From JAVXNW01 sp036645575 (GTDB lineage: Bacteria > Bacillota > Clostridia > Christensenellales > Aristaeellaceae), in contig JAVXNW010000060.1 of NCBI GenBank assembly GCA_036645575.1, forward strand, positions 1 to 15,829: DNA of 15,829 nt, in the 5' to 3' direction. A program made the translations under genes and the position numbers. Shown one piece after another: positions 12,881 through 15,829 of the stretch. Each line of letters begins with the position of its first letter. The stretch's first letter is position 1. The notes under the pieces are model-generated. The model was not told where the DNA came from. It saw only the letters and a list, made by a program, of their open reading frames with translations, and made no database searches.

Positions 12881-15682
12881 ATGAAACGCAGATGGATGCC
12901 GATGCTGGCGCTTTTGCTCATGCTGGCCTTTGCTACGGGCGCGCAGGCGGCGGGAAACGGGGAGACCACCTACCGCGCGCTGCTGGTCGGCGTGGACGGC
13001 TATCAGACCAACGCACTGACCGGTTGCGTCAACGATACCGGGCGCATGTCGGCCACATTGCAGGCCGCGAACGAGGCGGGCGCGTTTTATCAGGCGCCGG
13101 TCATTCGCTCCAACCTGCAGACCGACGAGATTGTCGCGCTGTTCAAGGAACTGGACACGTGGAATGTCGATGAGGACGACGTGACGTTTTTCTACTTCGC
13201 GGGGCACGGCTTCATGAGCGACAAGGGCACGCCCGCGATCGTCGGAAAAGACAGCAAGATGCTCAAAATCAGCGACCTCATTGCGATGATGGACGGCGTC
13301 AAGGGCACAAAAGTGGTCGTGCTCGACTGCCGCTATGCCGATTCGCTCCTGACCAAGACCGACGGCTCGCTGCTTAGCGAACTGGCCGCCTACGACAAGG
13401 CCGTGCTCGACGTGTTCAAAGGCGCGCCGACCGCCGCGGACTACTACGTGATGAGCGCCTCCACGCTCGCCTCAGACGCCGGCGCGGCGATGGGGCCGGG
13501 CAGCGCGGATGCCTGCGGACTGGTCACCTATTTCCTCACGCAGGGCTGCGGGTACGACTACACCGAGCAGCGCCCGACCGACGATCTGCCCGCCGACGCA
13601 AACGCCAACGGCGCGGTCTCGCTGAGCGAGGCGCGCGACTATGTCGAGCAGAAGGTCAAGGCGCTTGGCGGCGAGAAGCCGGTCACCTATGACGTGCAGA
13701 TTTATCCCGAGAACAGCGCCTACCCGGTCATTGCGCGGCGCGCGACCAGCGAAGTGCTGGAGGTCACCTTGGAAGAGGAGGGCGTCAGCGTGCCCATGGG
13801 GCGCACCCGCCAGTTGCAGGCGGTCACCCAGCCCGCCAACGCCTCCATGCGCTCCATCTTCTGGTCAAGCGCCGACTTGTCCATTGCGACGGTCGATGAG
13901 GAGGGCGTCGTCAGCGGCATTAAGCCCGGCACGGTCCGGATCGCCGCGACCACCGCCAACGGCCTGACCGTATCCACGGACGTCGAGGTGCGCGACGTCG
14001 TGCTCATCGAGACGATGAACATGAACGTCGGGAAATTGGTCGTCGCGCAGGGCGCAACGCCCAAGCTGACGCTCACGCTGACCCCCGCCGACGCGAGCGA
14101 GGACGTCATGTGGAAATCAGACAACCCCGCCGCCGTCACGGTCGATCAGGCGGGCAACCTCAACTGCCAGACACTTGGCCAGTCGGTGGTGACCGCCGCC
14201 ACCGAGAGCGGCGCCGAGGCGTCCTGCGTCGTGCAGGTGATCGACAAGGCCAAGGTGGTCTCCGCGATCATGGTGAACAAAAAGAAGCTTGAGATGTTCA
14301 CCGGCGAGAGCCGCGCCGTCAGCGCCAAGATCAAGCCCGCCAACGCCGAGGAGAGCAAGGTCGTCTTTACCTCGAGCAATCCCGAGATCGCCAAGGTGGA
14401 TGGGGAATCCGTCATCGTGGGCGTCTCTTCCGGCGAATGTTCGGTCTACGCGACCGCCTCAAGCGGCCTGTCCGCCGAGATCGACGTGACGGTCAAGAGC
14501 GCCTCGCTCAAGCTGAGCGAGCAAAATATGTTCATGAAAAAGGGCAAGACGGTGCTGCTCAAGACGCAGATCAAGCCCGCCACCGTCAAGTCCACCATCA
14601 CTTGGTCAAGCTCCGACCCCGCCATTGCCACGGTCGACGCGGGCAAGGTGACCGCCGTGTCCAGCGGCCTTGCGACCATTACCGCGACGATCGACGGCGG
14701 CGTCAGCGCCACTTGCCAGGTGCTGGTTGACGGCGTTCCGGTCAAAAAGGTGCGCGTCAAGCCCCAGAAATTAAAGCTCGCGGTGGACGCGACCAAGGAA
14801 CTGACTGTGCAGGTCGCGCCGTCCAACGCAACGGTCAAGGAGCTGGCTTGGGCGAGCAGCGACGAAGGGGTCGTGCAGGTGGACAACAAGGGCGTGCTCA
14901 CCGGCATCGGCGAGGGCCGCGCCATCGTGACCGCCAAGGGCATTGGCGGACCTAGCGCCAAGGCCAAGGTGCTGGTCACCGTCGTTGCGCCCGCTACCGG
15001 CGAAGTTACGCTCGATGAAGACGAAATCACGCTCGTGGCAGGACTGCCCGGCGCCAATCAGGTGACGCTCAGCGCCGAGACCATGTCGATTGCGGGCGGC
15101 GGATCGATCAAGTGGGCCAGCAGCAATCCCAAAGTCGCCGTCGTCAACAAAGCGGGCGTCGTCACCGCGAAGAAGCCCGGCAAGGTCACCATCAAGGCAG
15201 TGGGATCGGGCGACAAAAAAGGCGCGCTATGCAAGATCACCGTCGTCGAGAACCGCGTTCAGAACAAGGAGCCGATCGTCGGAAGCGACCCCAAGGTGTA
15301 CACGAGCGCCCGCCGCATCTACTATAAGGGCGGCTATCTGGTCATCGAACTGTATTTTGTCAACAAGGGCACCGGCGCGGTCAGCGTCCCCGAGACCGGC
15401 ATTCTCACGCTGATGCTCTCCGACGGCCGCGCGCTCACCGTCAAGGAAGTCACCGAGGGCGACAAGCCGCTCAAGCCCGGCAAGATGGCCGTGATGGGCT
15501 ACAAGGTCAAAGTCGCCGAGGGGCAGGAACTCTACGGACTCGACCTGCGCGGCGCGGCCGCTGAATTGCTCAAGGTCGGCGAACAACCCTTTCAGGGCGT
15601 GACGCAGCTGGGCACAGAAGCCGGAACGCCCGCCGTCGATCCGCTGGAGGACGACGAGCCAGCCGAGGATGTGACTGATTGA
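12881..15682 (+). CDS. Secreted caspase-like (C14/metacaspase fold) protein with BIG2 repeats
   Basis: A 933-residue exported protein. Residues 1-23 are a Sec signal peptide (KRR, hydrophobic core, AQA cleavage). Residues about 30-285 are a caspase-fold peptidase: strand RALLVGVDGY, the basic-side His109 in FFYFAGHG and the nucleophile Cys150 in VVVLDCRYADS, so the catalytic pair is intact. Within it residues 239-250 (DANANGAVSLSE) match a 12-residue EF-hand/dockerin-like calcium loop. About six BIG2 Ig-like domains follow, starting near residues 293, 378, 458, 541, 619 and 707, each with a W/F-x-S-S/D-x-P-like strand and a G-x-V/A-x-x-x-x-x-G pattern. Residues about 790-933 form a beta-rich C-terminal domain with an acidic tail. 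No sortase, SLH or lipobox anchor is visible. The ATG at 12881 has GGAGG 10 bases upstream; a TTG codon just before it is less likely. Substrate is unknown. Confidence 0.88.
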   Translation: MKRRWMPMLALLLMLAFATGAQAAGNGETTYRALLVGVDGYQTNALTGCVNDTGRMSATLQAANEAGAFYQAPVIRSNLQTDEIVALFKELDTWNVDEDDVTFFYFAGHGFMSDKGTPAIVGKDSKMLKISDLIAMMDGVKGTKVVVLDCRYADSLLTKTDGSLLSELAAYDKAVLDVFKGAPTAADYYVMSASTLASDAGAAMGPGSADACGLVTYFLTQGCGYDYTEQRPTDDLPADANANGAVSLSEARDYVEQKVKALGGEKPVTYDVQIYPENSAYPVIARRATSEVLEVTLEEEGVSVPMGRTRQLQAVTQPANASMRSIFWSSADLSIATVDEEGVVSGIKPGTVRIAATTANGLTVSTDVEVRDVVLIETMNMNVGKLVVAQGATPKLTLTLTPADASEDVMWKSDNPAAVTVDQAGNLNCQTLGQSVVTAATESGAEASCVVQVIDKAKVVSAIMVNKKKLEMFTGESRAVSAKIKPANAEESKVVFTSSNPEIAKVDGESVIVGVSSGECSVYATASSGLSAEIDVTVKSASLKLSEQNMFMKKGKTVLLKTQIKPATVKSTITWSSSDPAIATVDAGKVTAVSSGLATITATIDGGVSATCQVLVDGVPVKKVRVKPQKLKLAVDATKELTVQVAPSNATVKELAWASSDEGVVQVDNKGVLTGIGEGRAIVTAKGIGGPSAKAKVLVTVVAPATGEVTLDEDEITLVAGLPGANQVTLSAETMSIAGGGSIKWASSNPKVAVVNKAGVVTAKKPGKVTIKAVGSGDKKGALCKITVVENRVQNKEPIVGSDPKVYTSARRIYYKGGYLVIELYFVNKGTGAVSVPETGILTLMLSDGRALTVKEVTEGDKPLKPGKMAVMGYKVKVAEGQELYGLDLRGAAAELLKVGEQPFQGVTQLGTEAGTPAVDPLEDDEPAEDVTD

Positions 15683-15699
15683 TCGACCGCAAAGAATGA

Positions 15700-15739
15700 C
15701 CAAAGGAGCTGTCCCGCATGCGTGGGACGGCTCCTTTGG
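15700..15739 (+). terminator. 16-bp hairpin after the caspase-BIG2 gene
   Basis: Bases 15700-15715 pair with 15724-15739 at all 16 positions (one G-T wobble) around an 8-base loop. It starts 18 bases past the stop codon. There is no clean T-run after the stem, though the distal arm ends CTCCTTTGG; termination is likely but its efficiency is unclear. Confidence 0.6.
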
Positions 15740-15749
15740 GATTGCCGGG

Positions 15750-15805
15750 GAGGCGGGGGGACGAGGAGGCGGGGGGACGAGGAGGCGGGGGAACCGGGAG
15801 GCGGG
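15750..15805. repeat. G-rich 16-base tandem repeat at the right edge
   Basis: Unit GAGGCGGGGGGACGAG occurs exactly twice (15750-15765 and 15766-15781), then in two decayed copies (from 15782 and 15798). The forward strand has at least six runs of three or more G within about 60 bases, so a G-quadruplex is possible. The array may be the edge of a larger intergenic repeat continuing past the window. Confidence 0.8.
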
Positions 15806-15829
15806 AAGATAATAAGGGGAACGGCCTCC

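Noticed and set aside
12871..13173. Alternative frame starting at the ATG at 12871, closer to the ribosome site of the caspase gene
   Set aside because: It is out of frame with the caspase domain, ends after 100 residues and shows no recognisable motif.

Overview
The window is a G+C-rich (roughly 60 % by eye), gene-dense bacterial chromosome segment with nine intact protein genes on both strands. Its features point to an anaerobic Gram-positive clostridium-like Firmicute, possibly a gut lineage such as Christensenellales or Oscillospirales. These are an alpha2-type glycyl-tRNA synthetase, a phosphofructokinase with pyrophosphate-type motifs, a DegV fatty-acid-binding protein, an LCP cell-wall protein, the IscU-like/GGGtGRT gene pair, an exported FMN/FAD reductase and a secreted caspase-BIG2 protein. 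Exact taxonomy cannot be settled from the sequence alone. I see no tRNA, rRNA, CRISPR array, insertion sequence or phage gene.

Layout. (1) 117-2389, +: tpiA and gpmI, translationally coupled by a 1-base overlap; probably the end of a glycolytic operon whose earlier genes lie left of the window. (2) 2390-2605: a hairpin-rich convergent gap containing a 20-bp inverted repeat. (3) 2606-4396, -: an exported flavoprotein reductase with an FMN-binding domain. (4) 4740-5531, +: an amidohydrolase-2 family hydrolase. (5) 5668-7381, +: an IscU-like scaffold protein followed by a GGGtGRT-family protein, driven by a near-consensus promoter; this is the most system-like poorly characterised unit here. (6) 7382-7650: a convergent gap full of stems and short degenerate repeats, ending in a strong terminator for the next gene. 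(7) 7651-8892, -: PPi-type phosphofructokinase. (8) 9019-9891, -: DegV protein. (9) 10030-11067, -: LCP protein. (10) 11286-12665, -: glycyl-tRNA synthetase. (11) 12881-15682, +: a 933-residue secreted caspase-fold protein with an EF-hand-like loop and about six BIG2 domains. (12) 15683-15829: a terminator-like hairpin and a G-rich 16-base tandem repeat.

Functionally, three genes serve glycolysis (tpiA, gpmI, phosphofructokinase), one serves translation (glyS), and three or four act at the cell surface (flavoprotein reductase, LCP protein, caspase-BIG2 protein; DegV supplies fatty acids to membrane lipid synthesis). The strongest leads are the IscU-like/GGGtGRT pair, the calcium-loop-bearing secreted caspase, and the exported reductase whose fumarate-type substrate residues appear to be replaced. 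All intergenic claims rest on reading the bases; family assignments rest on remembered motifs and were not checked by database search.
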